Source: Isoetes taiwanensis (lineage: Eukaryota > Streptophyta > Lycopodiopsida > Isoetales > Isoetaceae). From it: a stretch of 64,000 nucleotides of DNA. The stretch spans positions 15,758,275-15,822,274 of the forward strand of contig JAJEKV010000010.1 in assembly GCA_021234155.1 (NCBI GenBank), read 5' to 3'. A model generated the notes under the pieces. It ran no database searches and was not told the DNA's origin. It saw nothing but the letters and a program-made list of their open reading frames with translations. This document shows positions 21,296 through 31,393 of the stretch, one piece after another (the first letter of the stretch is position 1; the number at the start of each line of letters is the position of its first letter). Made by a program: the position numbers and the translations under genes.

Positions 21296-22510
21296 TTAAA
21301 TGTGGCCACATTAACCCAATTTGGTAAATGTGGCCAAGACTTCACGTGGCCACATTAACCCAATCGGGTTAATATGGACAAGGCTTCATGTGGCCACATT
21401 AACCAAAATGGGTTTATGTGGTCAACACTTCATGTCGCCACATTAACCCAATTTGTTGAATGTGGCTAAACCTGGCCATGGCCACATTAACCCAATCTGG
21501 TTAATGTGGCCAAGACTTCATGTGGCCACATTAACCCAATCTGGTTAATGTGGCCAAGACTTCATGTGGCCACATTAACCCAATCTGGTTAATGTGGCCA
21601 AGACTTCATGTGGCCACATTAACCCAATCTGGTTAATGTGGCCAAGACTTCATGTGGCCACATTAACCCAATCTGGTTAATGTGGCCAAGACTTCATGTG
21701 GCCACATTAACCCAATCTGTTGAATGTGGCTAAACCTGGCCATGGCCACATTAACCCAATCTGGTTAATGTGGCCAACACTTCATGTGGCCACATTAACC
21801 CAATCTGGTTAATGTGGACAAGGCTTCATGTGGCCACATTAACCAAAATGGGTTTATGTGGTCAACACTTCATGTCGCCACATTAACCCAATTTGTTGAA
21901 TGTGGCTAAACCTGGCCATGGCCACATTAACCCAATCTGGTTAATGTGGCCAAGACTTCATGTGGCCACATTAACCCAATCTAGTTAATGTGGCCAAGAC
22001 TTCATGTGGCCACATTAACCCAATCTGGTTAATGTGGCCAAGACTTCATGTGGCCACATCAACCCAATCTGGTTAATGTGGCCAAGACTTCATGTGGCCA
22101 CATTAACCCAATCGTGTTAATGTGGCCAAGACTTCATGTGGCCACATTAACCCAATCTGGTTAATGTGGCCAAGACTTCATGTGGCCACATTAACCCAAT
22201 CTGGTTAATGTGGCCAAGACTTCATGTGGCCACATTAACCCAATCTGGTTAATGTGGCCAAGACTTCATGTGGCCACATTAACCCAATCTGGTTAATGTG
22301 GCCAAGACTTCACGTGGCCACATTAACCCAATCTGGTTAATGTGGCCAAGACTTCATGTGGCCACATTAACCCAATTTGGTAAATGTGGCCAAGACTTCA
22401 AGTGGCCACATTAACCCAATCTGGTTAATGTGGACAAGAGTTCTTGTGGCCACATTAACCCAATCTGGTTAATGTGGCCAAGACTTCATGTGGACACATT
22501 AACCCAACTT
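21296..22510. repeat. Array 2: 44-bp palindromic units of the TIR word
   Basis: Each 44-bp unit is GGCCACATTAACC, CAATCT, GGTTAATGTGGCC, then AAGACTTCATGT. The arms are exact reverse complements, so every unit can form a 13-bp hairpin, and the loop side (ATCTGGTTAATGTGGCC) matches the TIR. About 27 units fit the 1.2 kb. A larger block (about 21700-21745 and 21885-21930, with GAATGTGGCTAAACCTGGCC) repeats as a higher-order period. This differs from array 1, where the word is repeated in one direction only. Confidence 0.97.
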
Positions 22511-22580
22511 CATGTTCTACATTGCATTTATAAAAGAGACACAACTTTATAAAAGACATGAGTTTGTTTGGCCACAACCT

Positions 22581-25513
22581 TCACTCTTGAAGATGCCCTT
22601 CACACTCTCGCGAAAACACACTAGAACCAACAAGCTTCTTTTGCCTCTTCCGACACTCCACGAATGGTACTGGCCTCACCAATGTTTTTCCATTGAAGTC
22701 CTCCACGATGGGTAGACTGGGTGCAGCAACAGTGTCTAACTTGCAAGTGGTCAATCTCTCCAACTTCAAACTAAGCTCCCGTAGGAGGAAATCTGCCTCC
22801 AAAGCAACTTGTGGGCTACTAGATATGGTCTCCCTAATGCGTGCCATGCTCGCATTTATGCTACTCTCAATTCTTGTGGTGGGGGAAATCTTCTCCTCAC
22901 CAATGCCATCCTCAGGTACAATCTTCTCCTCGCCATTGTCATGCTCCAATCCTGTCACCAATGTGCAAGTATCCTCTGGACTAGATGGTGCCCGGTTATC
23001 AAGAAAACCATCATCGTATGCCTCTCCAAATACCCTCAAGTTCTCCAAACCGCCAGCTTGAGAACCATGCAATGTTCCACAAACCCTTAAAATGTCCTCC
23101 TCACTATACTTGGCCATCATTTGGATCACTTTGACCTGGTGTTTGCAAATGTTACCTTCATTACCCCAAGGGGTCCACAGGATGACCCAGTGCTCATGGG
23201 CAACATCCACAAGGTAGGGGATAGCCTCTCGGCTAGCATCCCATGCATCCATATTTTGACTCCCGCCGCCCTCCCTTCTTTGAAGTTCAACCATCTAACT
23301 TGACCTCATCGTGAATGACACGCGTGCCCCTATAATTCTTTGTCTCAACTATGTGCTCCTGTCTCTTATTCACTTTGAAACCCTCATCCTTCTTGAACCT
23401 GTCATAAAGAAGGTGTGTTTCCAATCTACAAGTGAGCATGTAGATCAACCAATCAATCCTCCTACCTCTCAAGGCGTGCTTCGAAACCCCTAGCTTTCTC
23501 TTCATTTGGTTGTGATAAGCCTCTATAGCGCATTTGTCTCTTGGTTGGTATGAGGATAGATTCTTGTAGCAATGATCCAAGTGGTGATGTTCTTAGTCCA
23601 AGTCCTGTTCATGTACTTAACAACCCTCTTCCAAGATTTGTATTTCTCCTTGAACTCATCCAATAGCCTCAAAGCTTCCCTCTCACAAGCATCCACATAA
23701 TCCTTACCAAATCTTCCATCCGCTTCCACATGTGTGTTATACATTATGTGGCCAAGGTCCTTAAACATCTCCCCTCTAACCTTCTTGTTCTTCACATGCT
23801 TCAAGAGCATTTTCATCCAATTTCTCCTCACATGCCAAATGCACAATTGTATTCTAGAATTAGGCCAAACCTTTTCCAATGCATTAATCTCTGCTTTGGC
23901 ATCATCAACAATAAAACAAGAGGGTTGCCAAGTGGGATCCCACGGCATGGATGTGATTCTTCAATGCAAAGAGCCAAGGTCGGATGTCCTCTTCTGGCTG
24001 GCTAGACGTGAGAACCCAAGCAACGGGTACACCATTTCCATGACCATCGTATACTAGCAAGGTGTACAGGCTATAGCAATGGTCGTTTGTCTTGAAAGTT
24101 GAGTCCATTGCTACAGCATCATTCTTGCCATGTTCTAAGAGAATCTTCATCTGAAAGGGAGTGATTATCCCTAGAGTAAATGGTACACCTTCTTGGTACA
24201 AGAACACCGATTAAGGTGCAATCCTACCCACATCCTTACACTCAAAGCAACGCCCTCGTGTAACATCCAAGTGTCCAATGCTATCTTCCTAGACAAATTG
24301 TAGAGATCATCCATGTGAAGGAATTGATCTCTATTCTTCACATTATTCGGATCCATCTTCTTCTTTAGAGCCCATTGCTCTTCATGCTGCTTGTATACCT
24401 CCTGTGGGTTGTGATTCTGTATCAACTGATTCCTGGCCCAATCTTTCTTCTCCTTTGATAACCAAGGAGCTAGTTCGTGCCTGGTCTTCGCACATTCAGG
24501 ATCATTAACACCATGACATACTTTGCCTTCCAGGTCAATGTGTTCCATCTCATGAAAGGTTATTTTGGTGCATTCGGGATTCAAATACAATTGCTTCGTC
24601 GTAAAATGGCACCTACACCCTCTCTTGATGCTCGTACCCCTCTGTCTCTTTGAGTATGATGGGTCAATCCTCTTTGCTTCAGCAACCATAGCTTTGGTTG
24701 TTTTCTCCTTCACTTCACGACGTTGTTTATGAGATCTTTTTGGCCCATAGGCACAGTGGTAACTAAAACAAAAAAGCCACACTTCAATTACTGTGTGAAA
24801 CATTCAAACATATATGCACTAACAAGCCATTAATTAACTACCATAATAGGGCCACATTAACCACTATTACTAAGTAAGTCCACATTAACCATATTAACCA
24901 CCACTTAGGGCCCTACAATAACTATGGCCACATTATCAACTTCTAAAGGCCACATTAACCACTACAATCCAAAGCCACATTAACCACTTATTAAACCACC
25001 GCTAATGCCTGAGGCAACAGACTATGGCCACATTAACCATCACGCAGTTCAAACACTACCACCCTTTCCTAAACTTACCACCACTACCAACCCACGCGAA
25101 ATTTAAGAGCTTGGGTATGGCCACATTAACCGGCAACTGACCTCACGATCTTCAGATAGGCATGCTTTCCAACGCTTCTTTGCCTCTCCGCTCTCTCTTG
25201 ACCGGGACCATTGCTTATAAAATGTAGTATTAAACCCCGGATATTTTCGCTCCCCGGTGATGAAGTCTCAAACTCGTTACTTGGAATATAGCAGCAAGGA
25301 ACAGCAACAGAGCCACTCTTTGGGACTGTGTGGTGAGTTTCCATTTCCCATGTCAGATCCTTCCTTGAAAACGGGCCTGGGGGAGGATCTTGAATGGGGA
25401 GGATCTGTAATTCGAGATAATTTGCTGTTTACAGCGTTTTCCGGAAAGAAATGAAAAGCAAACAATTCAAAGCTTACCTTCTCGACCTCCGGATCGGTCA
25501 CGTCGGCCGCCAT
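22581..25513 (-). pseudogene. mudrA-type Mutator transposase, multi-exon, frameshifted
   Basis: Minus strand, starting inside the right end. Exon 1 is MAADVTDPEVEK (25478-25513, donor GTAAGC); exon 2 runs from about 25410 (after CGAATTACAG) to about 25143 (donor GTCAGT); the body starts near 24765 after TTTTGTTTTAG. The body shows the N-terminal GCRCHFTTKQLY...CHG block, AMDSTFKTNDHCYSLY (first catalytic Asp), SCFIVDDAKAE (second Asp), QLCIWHVRRNW (CxxWH-type motif), IEAYHNQMKRK (Glu region) and a SWIM-like WGNEGNICKHQ. Four single-base-type frame breaks, near 24200, 23930, 23560 and 23290, separate these blocks. It would bind TIRs and cut DNA if whole. The long intron 24800-25140 holds copies of the TIR word. 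Confidence 0.9.
24838..25133 (-). repeat. Scattered TIR-word copies in the transposase intron
   Basis: Eight or so copies of CCACATTAACC or close variants, in the same orientation relative to the right end as in the right TIR, spread over 300 bp between predicted exons 2 and 3 of the transposase. Confidence 0.8.
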
Positions 25514-25884
25514 CTCCTACAACAACCCGACGAATTCAAGTCCCGGAAGGGGAATGGGTAGAAGGGGATTTCTGAAATTCTCATCCAAAGCGAATTTCTT
25601 CCACGGCAAGGCATTTCACTGTCTGATGCGGAAGCGGTTGAAAGATTTTGCTCTGAACTATCCATTTCAGGAAGAGGACGCTAATGATTCAAGTGACTTG
25701 GGCAGGTACGGTGGGCAGGCAGGTTGCAGTTCTTAATGGGGATGGATGGATCGCACGGCAAGCAGCATGGAATGTACATATCCCCTTCGCGGACTTCGCA
25801 TGGGCATCCGGAACCCCTGCCCCATGAATGGGGTATGGCGGCTGAAGCCCATGCCCATCGATGGGGATGTCGCGAATGAGTGGC

Positions 25885-25941
25885 TGATAACGGGAAATCT
25901 GGCCACATTAACCAGATCCCGCTTGAGATATACGGACTTCC
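25885..25941 (-). repeat. Right terminal inverted repeat of the MULE (57 bp perfect)
   Basis: Reverse complement is identical to 12992-13048. Imperfect pairing continues inward to about 25740 (GGATGGAT and CATTCATGGGGCAGG blocks are shared with 13068-13135). The region 25514-25884 has no supported gene and serves as the transposase leader. Confidence 0.97.
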
Positions 25942-25950
25942 GACGACTGG
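25942..25950 (+). repeat. Target-site duplication, right copy (GACGACTGG)
   Basis: Identical to 12983-12991; it forms the codons Asp-Asp-Trp in the kinase frame on both sides. Confidence 0.97.
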
Positions 25951-27654
25951 AATGAGGTAGATTGTGAATTTGAGAATGAGCAGGTAAAAAAGTTATATTT
26001 TGGTCCAACTATACTGCAGTCGTATACAGTGACAAGCTTTCTCAGAATTGAAGTTGATGGTAACTTGGCGGCATACTACTGGAAAGACGATGTGTCACAA
26101 TGGTCCAGATTTTATTCTGTATTTTCTAACCTTTGTGATCTTCCAGATAGCTGTGGTCCTTATGGTATTTGCTCTGATAGCCAACAATGCACATGCCCCT
26201 CATCGTTTCTTCCAAAAGACCCTGCCAATCTAACACTTGGATGTAAACCTAGTGGCAATAACAGCGTTGAATTCGAAGAATTGAAGGCTGTAAGTTACTT
26301 TTCTAACAGATATTCAACACCAAACTATGCCTTCACAAATGCTTCACAGTGCAAGAACTTTTGCAATAAAAATGCTTCATGTGCAGCAGCTTTTTTCAAT
26401 GGCACTGACTTCACGTGCTACATTGTTCAAGAGGTCAGAACTCTGCAATCCGTAGGAGATCAGTATGTTTTTGCTTTCTTGAAGATTAATAGCACACAGA
26501 CTCCTCCAATCTCTTCTATTAGGAAAAAGAATTCAAGCATTATAGTTGGATCTATTATAGGATCCCTGGGTGCTTTTGTGCTTGCCATTATTTTCTTGTT
26601 TATCTTCAAAAGGATGTACAAAAAATCAAACTCAACAAGGAAGGGAGAGGCAGAAGAGGGTCATGACTTTGATGTAGGGCCAAGAGTGTATTCTTTTGCA
26701 GAGCTTACAAAGATCACAACAGGCTTCAGCCAAGTTATTGGTGTAGGGGGATTTGCCACTGTCTATAAAGGAACTCTTTCTAATGGAGATGAAGTTGCAG
26801 TGAAACTCTTAAAAGCATCCAGCCATAAAGCAGAAGAATTTGCTGCTGAGATATCTATACTAGGGAAACTACATCACTTAAACCTGGTTGAACTTCTTGG
26901 TTATTGTTTTGAAGACTCGCACAGAATTCTTGTCTATCCATACATGGTAAATGGTTCATTATCTGACTGGATATTTGGTAATGTTCCATCTCCATTAAGT
27001 TGGGATGTCAGATTTGACATTATTAATGGCGTGACACAGGCCATGGCATATTTGCATGAAGGATGCAAACATAAAATTTTACACTTGGACTTGAAGCCTC
27101 AGAACATTCTTCTTGATGCAAAATTTTGTCCAAGAGTAGCAGACTTTGGCTTTTCTAAATTCATGGACAGGGATCAAAGCAATGCTATGACAAACACCAT
27201 GAGAGGCACCCCAGGCTATCTTGCTCCTGATTGGCTTGTAGGTATGGTTACAGAGAAAACTGATGTTTACAGTTATGGGATGGTATTATTTGAGATCCTG
27301 AGCGGACAAAAAAATAAAGATCTCTCTGTATCATTCATGAATGATGCAATTGATGATCAAAGTGAAGAACTCATCTCTTCTGCTCTCATCAACATGGCCA
27401 TTCAGACATCAGCACATGCAAAGCAAGCTAAAAGGGTATTAAAGATTGCACTTTTATGCGTGCAGCAAGATCAAATGGCACGACCTTCTATGACCCAGAT
27501 ATTGCAAATGCTCCAAGGTGTAATTCCAATCCCAGACCTATCAAGCGATGAAAGAAGAATGCTCAAGCATACGTTTAAGATTAGAGCTTCTGATAGAAGC
27601 AGTGGCAGCTATTACGGGAGCAGCAGCAGCAGCGGTAAGATGCAAGGTCGTTAA
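25942..27654 (+). pseudogene. G-type lectin S-receptor-like kinase, 3' half (EGF/PAN-like, TM, kinase), separated by the MULE
   Basis: Continues the frame of 12176-12991 without a stop. It holds the end of the ectodomain, a Cys-rich EGF-like segment (CDLPDSCGPYGICSDSQQC), a PAN-like Cys region (CKNFCNKNASC), a transmembrane helix (VGSIIGSLGAFVLAIIFLFI), then a full protein kinase: GVGGFATVYKG loop, VAVKLL lysine, EEFAAEISIL helix C, ILHLDLKPQNILL catalytic loop, VADFGFSK, GTPGYLAPDW. The catalytic loop reads HLD instead of HRD, so it is a non-RD kinase, a class often tied to immune receptors. The C-terminus is Ser-rich. In-frame ATGs (26029, 26048 region) exist, but without the promoter and signal peptide it is unlikely to work as a receptor. 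AATAAA-like signals lie near 27700. Confidence 0.92.
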
Positions 27655-27790
27655 TCAACTCATCAATGTAATTTGGAGAAGATGAAAACAGCATTTGCTG
27701 TAAATAAACAACCCTGTTGCATAGTCTCCTCTTCAAATAGTTAGAGATTTTTTTTTATCTTTTCCCTTTTATGTATTTCCATCTAACGTA

Positions 27791-27968
27791 AACAACAGAT
27801 AGGCGTCGTTCTGCCCTATTGTCCTATTCTATGCCGCCACGTGGCATCCCCCCTTCTTTCTTTTCCAGAAAATTCATCTATTAACATTCTATTTTTTTTA
27901 CTTGATTTTCTTGCTTGGACCGTTGGATTGGGGACAGGTGGTGCAAAACGGACGCCTATCTGTTGTCC
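27791..27968. mobile_element. 178-bp MITE with 16-bp TIRs
   Basis: ACAACAGATAGGCGTC (27792-27807) and its exact inverse GACGCCTATCTGTTGT (27951-27966) bound the element; ACGTA occurs on both sides (27786-27790, 27969-27973) as a candidate target duplication. The duplicated copy of this locus at 30153-30680 lacks it, together with some 40 bp of right flank. Confidence 0.7.
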
Positions 27969-28198
27969 ACGTAATAGCAAAGTTTAGTAAATGGACTTTC
28001 CCATATACAAAAGAGGCTTCGCAATGGTAAAGACCTAAGTTACTGGCAAAGACCTGGTTATTCAAACCGTGTTTTCCTAGGAAATATGTCTAGGTCGTAT
28101 TTGAATTAGTGGCCGATTTTGAGCTCGGAGTCAGCAGCTAAACGGCAGTGCAGTGGTTCAAATCATAGAGCATGTATATCTTGTTGTGCTATTTTGTA

Positions 28199-28328
28199 TA
28201 AGGGAAAGACTCCCTAGTTGCAATTGCAGGCTCGAAGCTGGAAAGTGGGTCGACGCGTGGAGCGCGGAGGCACAATGCGTCGGCACACTTTCCAAGCTTG
28301 CAATTGTAACTAGGGAGTCTTTCCCTTA
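28199..28328. repeat. Long hairpin (arms about 53-58 bp)
   Basis: The left arm 28199-28256 (TAAGGGAAAGACTCCCTAGT...) pairs with 28277-28328 (...ACTAGGGAGTCTTTCCCTTA) around a 20-base loop, with a few mismatches and a 6-base bulge. It is absent from the related locus at 30490-30501, so it arrived by insertion alone or with the following element. Confidence 0.9.
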
Positions 28329-28329
28329 A

Positions 28330-29525
28330 CGTGAAGGCTTGCTTACGTGTAATTCTGCCAGGTAAGCAAGATAAAAGGTGCAATGTTCATTATTCTTCCT
28401 CTTTTTCGTCTGCGGCCATGGCGGTCCGGCGATGCTCGAGTGTCTTCTATCTGCTTCATTTTTGTCCAGCCTTGTCCCAGACTTTTTTCTAGGTTGCTTG
28501 GTGAGCCAACACCTCGTTTTCTTCGGTAGCGCCTTGTTTTCTCGGAAGCATTCTTGGAGTTTTTGGTTCTTTCTTGTCTGTGCATGTCTCAGACATTGTT
28601 CTAGTTTGTTTTGTGAGCCAGCGCCTTGTTTTCTCAGTAACATTGTTGGAGTTCTTGAAGATCGGCCGGTTTTTGTTTAGAACTGGGGAAGATCGACGTC
28701 TTTGTGGTAGATCTTTGGGTTTTAAGGTGTTCCAATGAGTCTTAATGAGATTGCTGAGATTGCATGTTAGTTTGGAGCTTAGATTCGAGTTCTTTCTTGC
28801 TGAATGTATAGCTTTGAAGCTTTCTTGCAAGTCTGGTCGAACAATGGCGCCTAAGAAACAGGTACAACAATTATTTTGCGTTTGTTTTTGCTTTTTGTGT
28901 TTCTTTCTTTGGTGTAACTAACATGTTTCTTGTTTTTCAGGTTTTGCAGACCTTGGGAGCATCGTTTCTTGGGAGCGTCGTTTCTTGTTTCTTGTTTTTC
29001 AGGTTTTCCAGGTTTTTAATATATCTGGTGGCGCATCATCATTTGTGCTAAACCTGACAGCAGAACTTGGAGGGATAGAGAGTAGTGACTGTGGAATCAG
29101 TGAAAATTATTGTGGAAATTGAATTTTGGAACTGAAGTACCAATAGTTGTTTAAAGTTTGATTGTAAACCTTTTTCGATTCCTAAGTTGAATACAAAAAC
29201 TTTTACTGTGATGAGTGTTTCTACTGTGATCAATGTTTTTAAGTCTGATCAATGTTTTTATAACTTTAATTTTATTGTTTTTACTTAACATTCTAACATT
29301 TTTACTCTACATTCTGATCTTCTTACACTACATTCCAGAAGACATTGTTGAATTTTTACCCTACATTCTGCAATAGCTTGACTTTGCTCTAACAAATAAA
29401 CTTGACAGTTGAATAAAAACTTGATGACAATGACAACCTTAGTCCACTTTCCCTAATAGAAAGAGTGCCACGTGTAAGCTTCCTATTCGATATTGGAGCA
29501 GAATTACACGTAAGCAGCCTTTACG
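28330..29525. mobile_element. 1.2-kb non-autonomous TIR element with captured 5' exon
   Basis: CGTGAAGGCTTGCTTACGTG (28330 onward, 29 bp) is inversely repeated at 29498-29525 with two differences. The interior has no transposase. It holds a diverged tandem pair of about 110 bp (28470-28665, each with GTGAGCCA and GCCTTGTTTTCTC) and, at 28844, ATGGCGCCTAAGAAACAG followed by a good donor (GTACAA) and, 79 bp later, TTCTTGTTTTTCAG acceptor. This resembles the 5' UTR, first exon (MAPKKQ) and first intron of a host gene, so it may be a Pack-type element. The locus copy at 30501 shows the uninterrupted site. Confidence 0.55.
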
Positions 29526-30152
29526 TTTCCTTGGAAGACTCTGTACTTTAGAGGCATTTGCTTTTTGGTCGTCTTTCTTTTCTTGCCTTGATTCAATTTG
29601 AACCACGAATTGAAAGCTTTCTTGGAATTCCACTGCTGGAAGTGGCAATTATATGTGTGGCATCAATTGCCCCAAAATTTAACTACCATAGCCAAAGTTG
29701 TGAGGGCCAGATTCGACTTGCGGCAGTGGCACTTCTTTAAAAAATCTCAACTTCTGCCTCCTTTTTTAAGAAGACGATTTGTGTGATTCCATTTGCCGCA
29801 GTAGGTAGTTTCAAATACATGTTCAAGATTGCTCTCTCACTTAATCGACGGCAAGATTCGTCTGTCACTTAACTCAAATTCTAAAGGACAGGGGATCACC
29901 CCTACCAATTAATCCAGTGTTTTGGAGTTAAGCAAGAGTGTTTTGGTTTTCTGGTGAGTGTTTTGATAATTGCTAATCGTTGCATTGGAATGAGACGGCA
30001 AATGCTCAGTTATGCTGTGTCGCTGCAAAATTGGTTGAGGCTTAAACGCCACTCACCTATCTTCCAAAGTCAAATCTGGCTTGATTCCACTACATCGGAA
30101 CTAGGTGCCATGTGGATAAATTTGGAGTTTAAAGTTTGATTGTAAACCTTTT
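29526..30152. other. No supported gene; shared blocks with neighbouring copy
   Basis: 29526-29683 is the right flank of the insertion and is duplicated at 30501-30680. 29149-29175 and 30127-30152 share GTTTAAAGTTTGATTGTAAA. No coding signal. Confidence 0.5.
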
Positions 30153-30680
30153 CAAGCATACGTTTAAGATTAGAGCTTCTGATAGAAGCAGTGGCATCTA
30201 TTACAATAGCAGCAACAGCCATTTGCTGTAAATAAACGACCTTATTGCATAGTCTCCTCTTCAAATGGTTAGAGATTTTTGATCTTTTCTCTTTTATGTA
30301 TTTCCACCTAACAAAAGAGACTTCGCAATGGTAAAGACCTAAGTTACTGGCAAAGACCTGGTTATTCAAACCGTGTTTTCCTAGGAAGTATGTCTAGGTC
30401 ATATTTGAATTAGTGGCCGATTTTGAGCTCGGACTCAGCAGCTAAATGGCAGTGCAGTGGTTCAAATCATAGAGCATGTATATCTTGCTATGCTATTTTG
30501 TTTCCTTGGAAAACTCCGTACTTTAGAGGCATTTGCTTTTTGGTCGTCTTTCTTTTCTTGCCTTGATTCAATTTGAATCCGCGAATTGAAAGCTTTCTTG
30601 GAAGAGAACCTACTTTAGATCCAGATTCCACTGCTGGAAGCTCAGTTATCTGCGTGGCATCAATTGCCCCAAAATTTAAC
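30153..30680 (+). repeat. Duplicate of the kinase 3' end and downstream DNA, without the insertions
   Basis: Matches 27564-27786, then 28010-28196, then 29526-29683 in order. It therefore includes the last codons of the kinase gene (GTTTAAGATTAGAGCTTCTG at 30162) but lacks the MITE, the hairpin and the 1.2-kb TIR element. The kinase part is non-functional here. Confidence 0.85.
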
Positions 30681-31390
30681 AACCAGTAGATTTTGTTACT
30701 CTAGATGTACAATAAGCCCAAATACTCGTCTAATCTTTATATTCGTTTAATCTTAACCCTTGATCCATGGAATATACCACAAAATATGCCAATTTCACAA
30801 CCCTAGACGTCCATGCAAAAACAAGATGGGGTCAAACCCCATTTTACACGTCATCCTATGATTTGATCCCAATTTTTACAGTCAACATTATAGTCAATCA
30901 GAATACATAGTGTACATTAAATGATAGCAGAATTTGAATGAGGAAAAGAATAAGAAAACTGACGCACATCTACAGCAATACAGAAACATTCAAGTGTGCC
31001 ATGCATGAGATGCACAACAGCTTCAAACATTAATTCACACCAACAATAGTTCAACATACTATGCTTGGGCTATTTTATAACTCATTAACTGCCTGGGTAG
31101 AAAGAAAAATCTGCCAATTGTGATATCCATATGAAAGCCAAGGCCCTTATTGGATGTACCAGTTATCTGTCCTTCCCAACTCGACCTGCAAGAAACCATC
31201 ATTCAATTAAATTGGGTTTATGTCTTAATTTTGGGACAAATTTCATATTGCATGTTTTTAGTAGCATATTCAAATTCACACATTTCACCTCAAAATTATA
31301 AAAACGTAATATCATGTTATTTACAAAATAGTCAATATTTCACAATATAGCACCATATCATAAAAACGTGATAACAAAAATTTACATAGT
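30681..31390. other. No supported gene
   Basis: AT-rich intergenic sequence between the duplicated block and the DUF7869 gene; no repeats or motifs I can support. Confidence 0.5.
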
Positions 31391-31393
31391 TAT

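Larger units (their letters stand above)
12992..25941. mobile_element. 12,950-bp Mutator-like element (ULP-carrying MULE) inserted in the receptor-kinase exon
   Basis: Both ends are 57-bp identical inverted repeats starting GGAAGTCCGTATATCTCAAG, flanked by a perfect 9-bp duplication; similarity continues imperfectly for some 150 bp inward. The cargo, left to right, is a 187-aa spliced gene, a direct array of the TIR word GGTTAATGTGGCC, a Ulp1-type protease gene, a small basic protein (minus), a small acidic protein, a palindromic array of the same word, and a mudrA-type transposase (minus). The word clusters occur only between these boundaries. The host gene remains open on both sides and the TIRs and TSDs are unmutated, pointing to a fairly recent insertion. 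The transposase frame is broken, so this copy was probably mobilised in trans, or the breaks are sequence errors. Confidence 0.95.

Noticed and set aside
25554-25736. Plus-strand 60-aa frame before the right TIR
   Set aside because: Lies antisense to the transposase leader; no splice or family signal.
28010-28190. tRNA-derived SINE (GGTAAAGACC and GGTTCAAATC box-like words, also at 30305-30490)
   Set aside because: The second copy is explained by the segmental duplication; no poly-A tail or independent third copy seen.
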